A stretch of DNA of 33,313 nt, taken from NCBI GenBank assembly GCA_946611235.1, contig CAMODE010000001.1, positions 1 to 33,313 on the forward strand. The letters run 5' to 3'. This stretch comes from an uncultured Caryophanales bacterium (lineage in GTDB: Bacteria > Bacillota_I > Bacilli_A > RF39 > UBA660). Below, piece by piece: positions 7,637-15,404 of the stretch. The position numbers and the translations under genes were made by a program. The notes beneath the pieces were generated by a model that made no database searches, had not been told where the DNA came from, and worked only from the letters and a program-made list of their open reading frames with translations. The number at the start of each line of letters is the position of its first letter. Within the stretch, counting starts at the first letter, position 1.

Positions 7637-7973
7637 AGAGTATAGCATAAATCCTTTTACTAATAAAATTGAATATATCGAAGATGGAAAAATAGTAGGA
7701 GTATTAGAGTATTCTCTTATCTATGATAGAATAGAAATAGATAATATAATTGTTAAAGAAGAATATCGAAATAAAAAAATAGGTACAAAATTATTAGATT
7801 ATGTTATACAGTTATCAACAAAAAAAGGATTATTAAATATTACGTTAGAAGTAAGAAAAACAAATGATATTGCAAGACATTTATATAAAAAAATGGGATT
7901 TCAAGAAGTTGCTATTAGAAAATATTATTATGGAGATGAGGATGCAATACTAATGGAAAAAAAGGTGATGTAA
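7620..7973 (+). CDS. rimI: RimI-like GNAT N-acetyltransferase
   Basis: This GNAT-fold protein is predicted to acetylate a protein N-terminus (ribosomal protein bS18 in the classical case) using acetyl-CoA. The 117-residue product is shorter than typical RimI (~150). The acetyl-CoA loop is NIIVKEEYRNKKIGTKLL (about 41-58): the consensus R/Q-x-x-G-x-G/A appears as R-N-K-K-I-G, with Lys in place of the first Gly. LEVRKTNDIARHLYKKMGF follows as expected. The start lies within tsaB and has only a weak Shine-Dalgarno, fitting coupled translation. The order tsaB-rimI-tsaD is the usual one in Bacilli and supports the name. Confidence 0.88.
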   Translation: MIKESKEYSINPFTNKIEYIEDGKIVGVLEYSLIYDRIEIDNIIVKEEYRNKKIGTKLLDYVIQLSTKKGLLNITLEVRKTNDIARHLYKKMGFQEVAIRKYYYGDEDAILMEKKVM

Positions 7974-8993
7974 ATGAAAGATATATACATATTAGCTATA
8001 GAATCAAGTTGTGATGAGACAAGCATGAGTATAATAAAAAATGGAAGTGTAGAAATAGCTACTGTCGTATTAAGTCAAATTGATATTCATAAGAACTACG
8101 GCGGAGTTGTTCCAGAAATTGCAAGCAGAAACCATATTGAAAATATTACAATAGTATTAGAGGAACTCCTTCAAAAAGCAAACATGAAAACTGAAAATAT
8201 AACCGCTATAGCTGTTACATATGGTCCTGGTTTAATAGGCAGCTTATTGATAGGAGTTCAAGCCGCCAAAACAATATCCTTAGTAACTGGAAAACCATTA
8301 ATACCAGTGCATCATATAGCAGGGCATATATATGCCAATAATTTAGAAAAGAGATTATCTTTTCCCTTAATAGCTCTAGTAGTAAGTGGTGGCCATACTG
8401 AGCTTGTTTACATGAACGAAGATTACTCGTTCAAAAAAATAGGTGGTACACTTGATGATGCAGTAGGAGAATGCTATGATAAAGTGGCTAAAGTTATAGG
8501 CTTAGAGTATCCTGGAGGACCAAAAGTAGATAAACTGGCTCATCTTGGAAAAAATACGTATAATTTACCTTATCCTCTAAATGACAATTCGTATAACTTT
8601 AGTTTCAGCGGAATAAAATCAGCCGTTATTAATTTAGTTCATAATGAAAAACAAAAAGGAAATACAATAAATAAAGAAAATTTATGTACTTCTTTTCAAG
8701 ATCGTATAACAACAGTTCTTGTCAAAAAGACAATCAATGCCCTTAAAGAATATAATGTTAATAATTTAATAGTAGCAGGAGGAGTATCAGCAAACATTGG
8801 ATTAAGAGAAAGATTAGAAGAAGAATGCAAAAAGAATAACATTAATTTGTCATTTCCTAGACTTAGTTACTGCACAGATAATGCCGCTATGATTGGTGCA
8901 GCAGCATATTATGCCTACAAAAAAGGAATAATAGCAGATCAAACATTAACAGCAAAGGCCGTTGACAATTTATATAATCAAAAATTCATATAA
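7974..8993 (+). CDS. tsaD: tRNA threonylcarbamoyladenosine transferase TsaD
   Basis: TsaD transfers the threonylcarbamoyl group from its adenylate to A37 of tRNA. The 339-residue product carries the ASKHA N-terminal motif [10 protein letters not shown] (9-18), the metal-binding H-x3-H pair His114 and His118 ([11 protein letters not shown]), VSGGHTEL, and the C-terminal YCTDNAAMI with the third metal ligand. Length is normal. The start follows the rimI stop with no gap, and AGGTGATG within the end of rimI supplies the ribosome site. A hairpin terminator follows at 9031-9060. Confidence 0.97.
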   Translation: MKDIYILAIESSCDETSMSIIKNGSVEIATVVLSQIDIHKNYGGVVPEIASRNHIENITIVLEELLQKANMKTENITAIAVTYGPGLIGSLLIGVQAAKTISLVTGKPLIPVHHIAGHIYANNLEKRLSFPLIALVVSGGHTELVYMNEDYSFKKIGGTLDDAVGECYDKVAKVIGLEYPGGPKVDKLAHLGKNTYNLPYPLNDNSYNFSFSGIKSAVINLVHNEKQKGNTINKENLCTSFQDRITTVLVKKTINALKEYNVNNLIVAGGVSANIGLRERLEEECKKNNINLSFPRLSYCTDNAAMIGAAAYYAYKKGIIADQTLTAKAVDNLYNQKFI

Positions 8994-9030
8994 AGTTTAT
9001 CTAAATTATAATTTTTATAATTATTAAAAT

Positions 9031-9060
9031 AAGGGAAGTTTGAGATACAGACTTCCTTTT
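9031..9060 (+). terminator. Terminator after tsaD
   Basis: AAGGGAAGT (9031-9039) pairs with ACTTCCTTT (9051-9059), with one G-T pair, across an 11-base loop and runs into T residues. Confidence 0.75.
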
Positions 9061-9094
9061 AGTTTATGTTTTTAAAAATTATGATTAAAACCTA

Positions 9095-9144
9095 TTGCAA
9101 AACAAAAGAAAAAATATTATAATTAATTTATAATAGATAGGAGG
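9095..9144 (+). promoter_or_regulatory. Promoter and RBS of the surface protein gene
   Basis: -35 TTGCAA (9095-9100), 17-base spacer, -10 TATAAT (9118-9123); AGGAGG at 9139-9144. The same TTGCAA -35 occurs in the last promoter of the window (33246-33251). Confidence 0.8.
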
Positions 9145-9148
9145 AAAA

Positions 9149-10408
9149 ATGAAAAGGAATTTATTAAAAAGAGTATCATTGTTAAGTTTAGCATCGTTAG
9201 CTCTATTATCACCAACAATTACCAAAGCTGAAAATGTATGTACTACTCACAAAAATTATTATCTTTATTTATTGATTGATGAGGTGCCAGGATTTGTAAA
9301 TAATGTTTACAATTCTAATGAAAACCACGAAAAAGAATATTATAATAGTGCATATTTTCCAATGTTACCCGAAAATGCTCAAGCTGCCTTCAACAATAGC
9401 AGTGGAATAGTATATGGAAGAATATGCTTATCAAAAGACGGAGTTGCTGATGGGAAGGATCTTCAATGTGTTAAAGGCATTACATGGACACTAGAAGATT
9501 ATTATCGCATAAGATTGGATATTACAAATCACCCATCTAGGAAAACCCCAATAACGATTAATAATAAAGAATATACAATTACTGAATATGAAAAAGAAGG
9601 AGAACTTGAAAATGGCTATAAAGTAATTGAACACTATTATGGGGGAGCAAAATGGTATAAATGTGAAGATGCCGCATGTGCAAATGCAACTGAAGGAGCT
9701 TCAGGAGCAGATACTTCAAAAATGTCAATTGAAAATTTAGTTAAAGGGTCATATTTACCTACTCAAACAGGAATTACTTTTCATCCCGCTGAATCAAGTA
9801 GAGCAATAATAACTAGAAAAATAAATGTAAAAGATTTTTTAGATTATTTAACATATGATGAAAATGGCAATCCTAAAGTGGATGATGAGGGAAGTTTAAT
9901 TATTAATAACAATTCACAAAAAGTTACTCCTTTTAACCTTGTATGGATGAATGGTCAAGAAGCAAGAAAAAGTTTATTAGCTCCAGCAGTTTATTATGTT
10001 GAATATCAAACATGTCAAGATGAATATAAAGCTACAATCAATTATTACTACTTTAAAGATGGAAAAACAACAACAGATAAAGTAGAATTTGATAATAAAG
10101 AAGATAATCCATATACTAAAACTGGATTAATTTTAGGTTCAAAAGATAGTGTTAAATCTCCTGAAAAGAAGGGTTGTACAATAGTAGATACTAAAGGAAA
10201 TAAATATGATACAGATAAAGTAGTTAGTTATGAAATAAAAAATGAAGATTTCACAAAGGATGTATACTATTATTGCCCTGCTGAGGATGAAGCAAAAACT
10301 AATAGTAAAACAGGCGATGCTCTAATCTATCTTGCTTGGGCTATAGGACTAGGAGCAATTGGATACTCAGTATATTACTTTAAAAAAGAAAAAAAAGAAG
10401 AAATATAA
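9149..10408 (+). CDS. Secreted surface protein with C-terminal anchor (NSKTGD) and eight cysteines
   Basis: The 419-residue product begins with a classical signal peptide (KRNLLKR, hydrophobic 9-22, probable cleavage after TKA at 27). It ends with NSKTGD (385-390), a hydrophobic helix (391-411) and a KKEKKEE tail. This is the layout of a sortase sorting signal, with NSKTG where LPXTG or NPKTG is usual. No sortase gene is in the window, so it may instead simply stay membrane-anchored. Eight cysteines (31, 93, 107, 172, 177, 289, 343, 376) are spread through the mature part, unusual for Gram-positive surface proteins and suggestive of disulfides. Residues ~293-376 recall MucBP-type repeats (TINYYYFKDGK...YYC), tentatively. 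Its own promoter and terminator make it monocistronic. Substrate or partner unknown. Confidence 0.8.
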   Translation: MKRNLLKRVSLLSLASLALLSPTITKAENVCTTHKNYYLYLLIDEVPGFVNNVYNSNENHEKEYYNSAYFPMLPENAQAAFNNSSGIVYGRICLSKDGVADGKDLQCVKGITWTLEDYYRIRLDITNHPSRKTPITINNKEYTITEYEKEGELENGYKVIEHYYGGAKWYKCEDAACANATEGASGADTSKMSIENLVKGSYLPTQTGITFHPAESSRAIITRKINVKDFLDYLTYDENGNPKVDDEGSLIINNNSQKVTPFNLVWMNGQEARKSLLAPAVYYVEYQTCQDEYKATINYYYFKDGKTTTDKVEFDNKEDNPYTKTGLILGSKDSVKSPEKKGCTIVDTKGNKYDTDKVVSYEIKNEDFTKDVYYYCPAEDEAKTNSKTGDALIYLAWAIGLGAIGYSVYYFKKEKKEEI

Positions 10409-10413
10409 AAATA

Positions 10414-10445
10414 AATGGTTAAGAAATTAACCATTTTTCTTTTTT
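10414..10445 (+). terminator. Terminator after the surface protein gene
   Basis: AATGGTTAA (10414-10422), GAAA tetraloop, TTAACCATT (10427-10435), then a T-rich run. Confidence 0.88.
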
Positions 10446-10466
10446 AATAAATTCTAATATTTTACC

Positions 10467-10495
10467 TTTACTTCTAAAAATAATAATGATAAAAT
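10467..10495 (+). promoter_or_regulatory. Promoter of pcrA
   Basis: TTTACT (10467-10472), 17-base spacer, TAAAAT (10490-10495) preceded by TGA (extended -10). Confidence 0.55.
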
Positions 10496-10517
10496 TATAA
10501 AGAAAGATGGTGGTAAA

Positions 10518-12599
10518 ATGACATTACAAGAATTAAACAAAGAACAAGAAAAAGCAGTAAATCATATCGATGGACCAATGCTAGTACTCGCCGGAGCAGG
10601 ATCAGGTAAAACTAAAGTATTAACAAGTAGAATAGCAAATTTAATAGATAATGGAGTTTCTCCTTATAATATATTAGCAATAACTTTTACCAATAAAGCT
10701 GCTAAAGAAATGAAAGATAGAGTATTTAGGCTTATTGGAAGTTCTGCTAATAATATCCAAATATCAACCTTTCACTCTCTAGGTTTAAAGATATTAAAAG
10801 ATAATTATAGTTTACTTGGTTATGACCGAAACTTTACTATCATTGATAGTGATGATGTCTTAACTATAATCAAAAAAATATTAAAAGATTTAAACTTATC
10901 TAAAGAACTATATAATCCAAGAGAAATAAAAAATAAAATAAGTTCTGCTAAAAATGAAATGATGGGAGTAGATTCATTTTCAAGAGTAGAATTTGATCAT
11001 AATGTCGTAGAAGTATATCGTCTATATCAAAAAAAGTTAAAAAATGGTAACTCCGTTGACTTCGATGATTTATTAGTTCTTCCTATAAAACTATTTAAGA
11101 ATTATCCCAATCTATTAGATGAATATCAAGAAAGATATAAATACATCTTAATAGATGAGTATCAGGATACTAATGAAGCTCAATATACATTTAGTAAATT
11201 ACTATCAGCCAAATATCGAAATATCTTTGTCGTAGGAGATAATGACCAAGCCATATATGCCTTTAGAGGAGCAAATTACAAGAATATCTTGAACTTTGAA
11301 AAAGATTATCCTGAAGCAAAAACAATTCTTTTAGAAGAAAATTATCGTTCTACTAAAACCATATTAAATGCTGCTAACTGTGTTATAAAAAATAATAAAG
11401 AAAGAAAAGATAAAAATCTATGGAGTAACAACGAAGAAGGAAATAAAATTAAATATAAAGTTGTTGAAAATGAGAAAGAAGAAGCATCTTTTGTAGCAGA
11501 TTCAATAAAAGAATTAATTGATAAAGGAATAAAAGAAGAAGATATCGCAGTACTATATCGAACTAATGCTCAGTCTCGTGTTATTGAAGAAGAAATGCTA
11601 AAGAAAAATATTAAATATCGCATTGTAGGTAGTTTCTATTTCTATAATAGAAAGGAAATAAAAGACTTATTATGCTATTTAAGACTAATAAATAATCATA
11701 AAGATGATGTAAGTTTCTTAAGAGTTATAAATACTCCAAAAAGAGGAATAGGAGAAAAGACACTGGATAATTTAACTAGTATTGCTACTGAAGAAGGAGT
11801 ATCCCTTTATGATGCTATAACATCTGGTAAAGAATTAGAATTTAAAAAGTTAATAGAAGAACTAACAAGTGATAGTGAGAATTTATCTCTTACTGAATTA
11901 ATAGATACTATCTTAGATAAAAGTGGTATGAAAAAAGAATATTCATCATCTAAATTACTAGAAGATGAAATAAGATTAGAAAACTTAAATGAATTTAAGT
12001 CTATTACTAAGAGTTACGAAGAAGAATATGGTTCTGCTACTTTAAGTGATTTTCTAGATGAAATATCATTAGTTAGTGATATGTCGGAACATCAAGAAGG
12101 AAATGATAGAGTAAGTTTAATGACAGTTCACTCGGTAAAAGGACTAGAATATGACTATGTCTTTATTGTTGGTATGGAAGAAGGAATATTTCCTCACTAT
12201 AATGCTATAAATTATGGAGGTAATGCAGAAATAGAAGAAGAACGAAGACTTTGTTATGTAGCAATAACTAGAGCAAAGAAAGATTTAACTATTACTTCTG
12301 CTAAATCAAGAATGCTATTTGGTAATACTACTCGTAATATGCCTAGTAGATTTATCGAAGAAATAGATAAAAAGTATTTAGATATTGAAGAGAAGACTCC
12401 CATTAAAAAGGCTGTTAACTTTATTAAAAAGAAAATAGATAGCACTGTAGACTATGAAGTAGGAGAAAAAATAAGTCATACAGAATTTGGGGAAGGAATC
12501 GTTGTAGGAGTAGATAAATCAATACTAACCGTAGCTTTTCCTCATCCCGTAGGAATAAAGAAATTAATGAAAGGGCATCCTAATATAACAAAATTATAA
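10518..12599 (+). CDS. pcrA: ATP-dependent DNA helicase PcrA/UvrD
   Basis: A superfamily 1A 3'-5' helicase acting in excision repair, replication-transcription conflict and plasmid replication. The 693-residue product shows the Q motif (LNKEQEKAV), Walker A AGAGSGKT at 25-32, FTNKAAKEM, Walker B DEYQDTN at 213-219, QAIYAFRGA, the LEENYRS motif III/IV region, TVHSVKGLEY and VAITRAKK. The C-terminal ~45 residues form the Tudor-like RNA-polymerase-interaction domain seen in PcrA. GATGGTGG is the presumed ribosome site. In many Bacilli pcrA is followed by ligA; here an accessory block follows instead. Confidence 0.97.
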   Translation: MTLQELNKEQEKAVNHIDGPMLVLAGAGSGKTKVLTSRIANLIDNGVSPYNILAITFTNKAAKEMKDRVFRLIGSSANNIQISTFHSLGLKILKDNYSLLGYDRNFTIIDSDDVLTIIKKILKDLNLSKELYNPREIKNKISSAKNEMMGVDSFSRVEFDHNVVEVYRLYQKKLKNGNSVDFDDLLVLPIKLFKNYPNLLDEYQERYKYILIDEYQDTNEAQYTFSKLLSAKYRNIFVVGDNDQAIYAFRGANYKNILNFEKDYPEAKTILLEENYRSTKTILNAANCVIKNNKERKDKNLWSNNEEGNKIKYKVVENEKEEASFVADSIKELIDKGIKEEDIAVLYRTNAQSRVIEEEMLKKNIKYRIVGSFYFYNRKEIKDLLCYLRLINNHKDDVSFLRVINTPKRGIGEKTLDNLTSIATEEGVSLYDAITSGKELEFKKLIEELTSDSENLSLTELIDTILDKSGMKKEYSSSKLLEDEIRLENLNEFKSITKSYEEEYGSATLSDFLDEISLVSDMSEHQEGNDRVSLMTVHSVKGLEYDYVFIVGMEEGIFPHYNAINYGGNAEIEEERRLCYVAITRAKKDLTITSAKSRMLFGNTTRNMPSRFIEEIDKKYLDIEEKTPIKKAVNFIKKKIDSTVDYEVGEKISHTEFGEGIVVGVDKSILTVAFPHPVGIKKLMKGHPNITKL

Positions 12600-12618
12600 T
12601 ATATTTTCTATATTAATT

Positions 12619-12654
12619 CCGCCTATGGCGGGTCAAAGTAACTAGTTACTTTGA
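12619..12654. repeat. Double hairpin downstream of pcrA
   Basis: CCGCC-TAT-GGCGG (12619-12631) is followed by one base and then a perfect 22-base palindrome (12633-12654, centred on CTAG). The first is a rare G/C-rich spot in this sequence. Neither is followed by a T-run, so this is not a standard intrinsic terminator, although it may reduce read-through or protect the pcrA mRNA end. Confidence 0.6.
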
Positions 12655-12770
12655 TAATACCTTTATTAGAAATATCTTGTATATATAATTTTAAGTAATA
12701 TTATAGTTATGATAATAATGTAAATAAGGTGTAAAATATTTAGAAAAAGAGATAGAAATATAATAAAGTG

Positions 12771-12799
12771 TGGTATAATAATGCAAGTAAACAGGGAGG
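12771..12799 (+). promoter_or_regulatory. Extended -10 promoter and RBS of the P-loop ATPase gene
   Basis: TGGTATAAT (12771-12779) without a clear -35, then GGGAGG at 12794-12799, 7 bases before the ATG at 12807. Confidence 0.6.
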
Positions 12800-12806
12800 T
12801 TTTATC

Positions 12807-13775
12807 ATGTCAAAAATAAATGCAAGAAATTTAGTTAATTCTGAACAGTTCGTAAGAGAACCTGTAGATAAAGAAGTAAATAATATTCTTAATTCATCAA
12901 GGACAAAGATTATTTTAACAGGAGGTAAAGGCGTAGGTAAAAGTACAGTTTTATGCAGCTTAGAAAATAGAGGTCTTGGCTGCAAAGAACAAACAATATA
13001 TGATAGTCCAGAACCAGCTATAGTTCTTGCCAAAGAACCAAATGATATATTTGATGGTAGGGTTTTTGATTATCTTTCTGAACTACGTTTTACAAATAAT
13101 ATATTATTTTATATAAAAAGAAATTATCCTATAGTATTTCAAAAACATTTTGAAAGAAATATGGAATTAGTGCATTATTTATTACAGAAACTATATGAGC
13201 AAGTTAATAACCTTGGGTTTGATGATACTACAATTGAATGTTCATATGGAATAAAAGAATTATCATTTGATGTTTTAAGTAGATTTCGACAAATAATGGG
13301 AATAGATAAACTAAATATAGCTATTGATAAATTTGATAAGATAAATGGATCAAGCAAGTACATACAAAAAACTTATGAAAAATTTTTTGATATGTTTGAT
13401 AGAGTCATAATAACTTCAGATGATCCTAGTCTAGATAATGAAAGATTATTAGACAAAGGATATAACTTGATATCTATAACATATGGAAATGATAAAGATG
13501 TTTTAAGAGAAATAATAAGACGTAGAGAATCTTTATGGGAAGGTAGCCAAACTTGTGAAGGGTTATTTTTGGATGATATATTTCTCGATAGATTAATAGA
13601 ACTTAATAGTAATATTGATTTTGCTATAGAAGTTATTAGATATTTAAATAGTTTTTTAGTTTTCTATGGTAATAATTATAATATTGAAAATGAGTTAGAA
13701 AAAGTAATTGAAGAAAAAAAAGAACGTTCTAAAACTTTAGAAAGAATAATATCCAAACCAACTTTATATTTATAA
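12807..13775 (+). CDS. P-loop ATPase of unknown function
   Basis: The 322-residue cytoplasmic protein has a clear Walker A (GGKGVGKST, 39-47) and a possible Walker B in LNIAIDKFDKI (about 171-181), with VIITSDD further on as a sensor-like strand. That order resembles small AAA or STAND-type ATPases such as those in archaeal and phage ATPase families. The C-terminus is helical and ends in a charged KVIEEKKERSKTLERI stretch. I cannot assign a family or partner. The start is the ATG at 12807, downstream of GGGAGG; the frame extends upstream only through promoter sequence. It has its own promoter and terminator, so it stands alone between pcrA and the M15 peptidase. Confidence 0.75.
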   Translation: MSKINARNLVNSEQFVREPVDKEVNNILNSSRTKIILTGGKGVGKSTVLCSLENRGLGCKEQTIYDSPEPAIVLAKEPNDIFDGRVFDYLSELRFTNNILFYIKRNYPIVFQKHFERNMELVHYLLQKLYEQVNNLGFDDTTIECSYGIKELSFDVLSRFRQIMGIDKLNIAIDKFDKINGSSKYIQKTYEKFFDMFDRVIITSDDPSLDNERLLDKGYNLISITYGNDKDVLREIIRRRESLWEGSQTCEGLFLDDIFLDRLIELNSNIDFAIEVIRYLNSFLVFYGNNYNIENELEKVIEEKKERSKTLERIISKPTLYL

Positions 13776-13811
13776 AAACTAATGTTTATATTAATATTAC
13801 AAAATTATAGG

Positions 13812-13843
13812 AATAGATAGAGAGTATCTATTTCTTTTCTTTT
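13812..13843 (+). terminator. Terminator after the P-loop ATPase gene
   Basis: AATAGATA (13812-13819), loop GAGAG, TATCTATT (13825-13832), then a T-rich tract. A TATAAT at 13847-13852 just behind it may be the -10 for the M15 peptidase. Confidence 0.8.
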
Positions 13844-13868
13844 GAATATAATACACCAGGAGGTAATT

Positions 13869-14420
13869 ATGGATTATCAAATACTTGTAAATAAGGACAA
13901 TCCTTTACCAAGAGCCCATATACCAAATAATTTAGTAGAAGTAAATAGTAATTATAAAGATAATATTAAATTAGATAAAAATGCATATGAATCTTTTAAA
14001 TTATTACAAAAAGAAGCATTAAAATATAATTATAAAATAGATATAATGAGTGGATATCGAGATTATGATTATCAAGAGAATATATATAATAAATTAGTTA
14101 AAGATAAAGGATATAGTTATGCTATTACTAGAATAGCGGAACCAGGTAAATCAGAACATCAAACTGGATTAGCAATAGACTTTTGTATATATAAAGATAA
14201 TAAATGTTATATAGAACATGAAATAGAAGAATTAGAAGAAACTAAATGGATACATAATAATGCATATAAATATGGATTTATTTTAAGATACCCAGAAGGG
14301 AAAGAAGATATAACTAAATATTCATATGAGCCATGGCATCTTAGATATTTAGGAGACATATCTTCTGTATTATATAATAATAAAATAACTCTAGAAGAAT
14401 ACTATGAAAAGAAATACTAG
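13869..14420 (+). CDS. M15B D-Ala-D-Ala carboxypeptidase-like protein without signal peptide (VanY/VanXY type)
   Basis: A zinc peptidase predicted to trim D-Ala from muropeptides or D-Ala-D-Ala. In the 183-residue product, SGYRD (61-65), SEHQTGLAID (95-104, zinc ligands His97 and Asp104) and EPWHLRY (154-160, catalytic Glu154 and zinc ligand His157) are all intact. The N-terminus DYQILVNKDNPLP matches the segment that normally follows the signal or membrane anchor in VanY/DacB proteins, but here nothing precedes it. AGGAGG at 13858-13863 fixes the ATG at 13869, so no signal peptide is encoded. Cytoplasmic members such as VanXY are known; otherwise export by another route would be needed. No van genes are adjacent. 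The 3' end forms its own terminator. Confidence 0.88.
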   Translation: MDYQILVNKDNPLPRAHIPNNLVEVNSNYKDNIKLDKNAYESFKLLQKEALKYNYKIDIMSGYRDYDYQENIYNKLVKDKGYSYAITRIAEPGKSEHQTGLAIDFCIYKDNKCYIEHEIEELEETKWIHNNAYKYGFILRYPEGKEDITKYSYEPWHLRYLGDISSVLYNNKITLEEYYEKKY

Positions 14421-14432
14421 TATTCTTCTTTT
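14394..14432 (+). terminator. Terminator overlapping the end of the M15 peptidase gene
   Basis: GAAGAATACTA (14394-14404) pairs perfectly with TAGTATTCTTC (14418-14428) and a TTTT run follows. The stem contains the last codons and the TAG stop. Confidence 0.82.
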
Positions 14433-14521
14433 ATATATTATCTATAAATACAATAATTAATTTCATACTAAAAAATGTAAATAAAGTGTAAAAAAATCAA
14501 AAAAAAATGAAAAAAGTGATG

Positions 14522-14555
14522 AACTATGATATAATTTAATTAGATATGAGAGGAG
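14522..14555 (+). promoter_or_regulatory. Extended -10 promoter and RBS of the coiled-coil gene
   Basis: AACTATGATATAAT (14522-14535) is identical to 1431-1444 ahead of the nucleoside kinase. AGGAG at 14551-14555 serves the ATG at 14564 (an ATG at 14546 lies upstream of this site and is not preferred). Confidence 0.65.
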
Positions 14556-14563
14556 AAAAGTAC

Positions 14564-15304
14564 ATGGCGAATAATGAAAACAATATTAATTTAAGAGATT
14601 TATTTAATGAAGCACAAGAAAAAATAGAAGAGCAAAGACAAGCAAAGTTGCAAAGGCAAAAAGAAGAACGAGAAAAAAAGGCAGAAGAACAAAATAGGAA
14701 AGCATTGGAAAATCAAAAAAAAGAAATACAAAGAAAGACAAATACAGAAAATTATGCAAATTCTCTGAAACAGTTTATTAAAGATTTAATGATTAATGCT
14801 GCGCAACATGGTGAACCTATAGGAATAATAACACCAAATGATTTTGAAAAATATAATTTGGGTAAATTAAAAAAAGATAGAAATTTTGATAGACCAATTA
14901 ATGATTTTTCATTATATACTTCTAAACCAAAAGATAATGGCTGCTTTCGAAACTATGATAGTTCGACTTTGAAACAGGATTTAAGAAATAGTCTTAAACA
15001 TGATAAAAACGCCTTTGAATCACCTAAATATTATGAAATTGACAAGGATAAAATTCATGTTGTATTAAATTTTTCAGAGCAAAATAATTGGGGTTCTGCA
15101 ACTGATGATAGTGGTAAATTAATAGATATGGATATGGATTATTTAAATACTTTGTTGAATGATGACGGTATTTATGTTCAGTTATATTCTGGAAAGCATA
15201 TTGATGATTATGATAATAGCTGTATTCAATATCTTAGAATACTTGAAATATACTATTATAATAACACTCTTGATAGGAAACCAGCAATAGGTACTAAGAG
15301 GTAA
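14564..15304 (+). CDS. Hypothetical protein with N-terminal charged coiled coil
   Basis: The 246-residue protein has a long Lys/Glu/Gln-rich helical stretch (about 10-70) predicted as a coiled coil, then a folded-looking domain with GIITPNDFEKY, several Trp/Tyr residues and an acidic DMDMDYLNTLLNDDG segment. There is no signal peptide or membrane helix, so it is probably cytoplasmic. I recognise no family. It is flanked by its own promoter and terminator and lies in the accessory block between pcrA and rlmN. The promoter resembles that of the nucleoside kinase, which suggests housekeeping-type expression. Confidence 0.7.
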   Translation: MANNENNINLRDLFNEAQEKIEEQRQAKLQRQKEEREKKAEEQNRKALENQKKEIQRKTNTENYANSLKQFIKDLMINAAQHGEPIGIITPNDFEKYNLGKLKKDRNFDRPINDFSLYTSKPKDNGCFRNYDSSTLKQDLRNSLKHDKNAFESPKYYEIDKDKIHVVLNFSEQNNWGSATDDSGKLIDMDMDYLNTLLNDDGIYVQLYSGKHIDDYDNSCIQYLRILEIYYYNNTLDRKPAIGTKR

Positions 15305-15324
15305 CAATTAAGTTATCTCTTTTT
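15298..15324 (+). terminator. Terminator overlapping the stop of the coiled-coil gene
   Basis: GAGGTAAC (15298-15305) pairs with GTTATCTC (15312-15319), with one G-T pair, then TTTTT. The TAA stop (15302-15304) is in the left arm. Confidence 0.8.
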
Positions 15325-15350
15325 AATATACACAAAATAATGAAAATAAG

Positions 15351-15399
15351 TTCAAATATATAGTAAAATCTGCTATAATATAGATAGAGTTAAGAGGTG
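15351..15399 (+). promoter_or_regulatory. Promoter and RBS of the rlmN-rpe operon
   Basis: -35 TTCAAA (15351-15356), 17-base spacer, -10 TATAAT (15374-15379) with TGC before it; AGAGGTG at 15393-15399 supports the GTG start at 15405. Confidence 0.75.
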
Positions 15400-15404
15400 C
15401 ATTA

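Noticed and set aside
9001-9148. Riboswitch or T-box leader before the surface protein gene
   Set aside because: Only a terminator for tsaD and a plain promoter are present; the leader from the start site to the ATG is about 20 bases.
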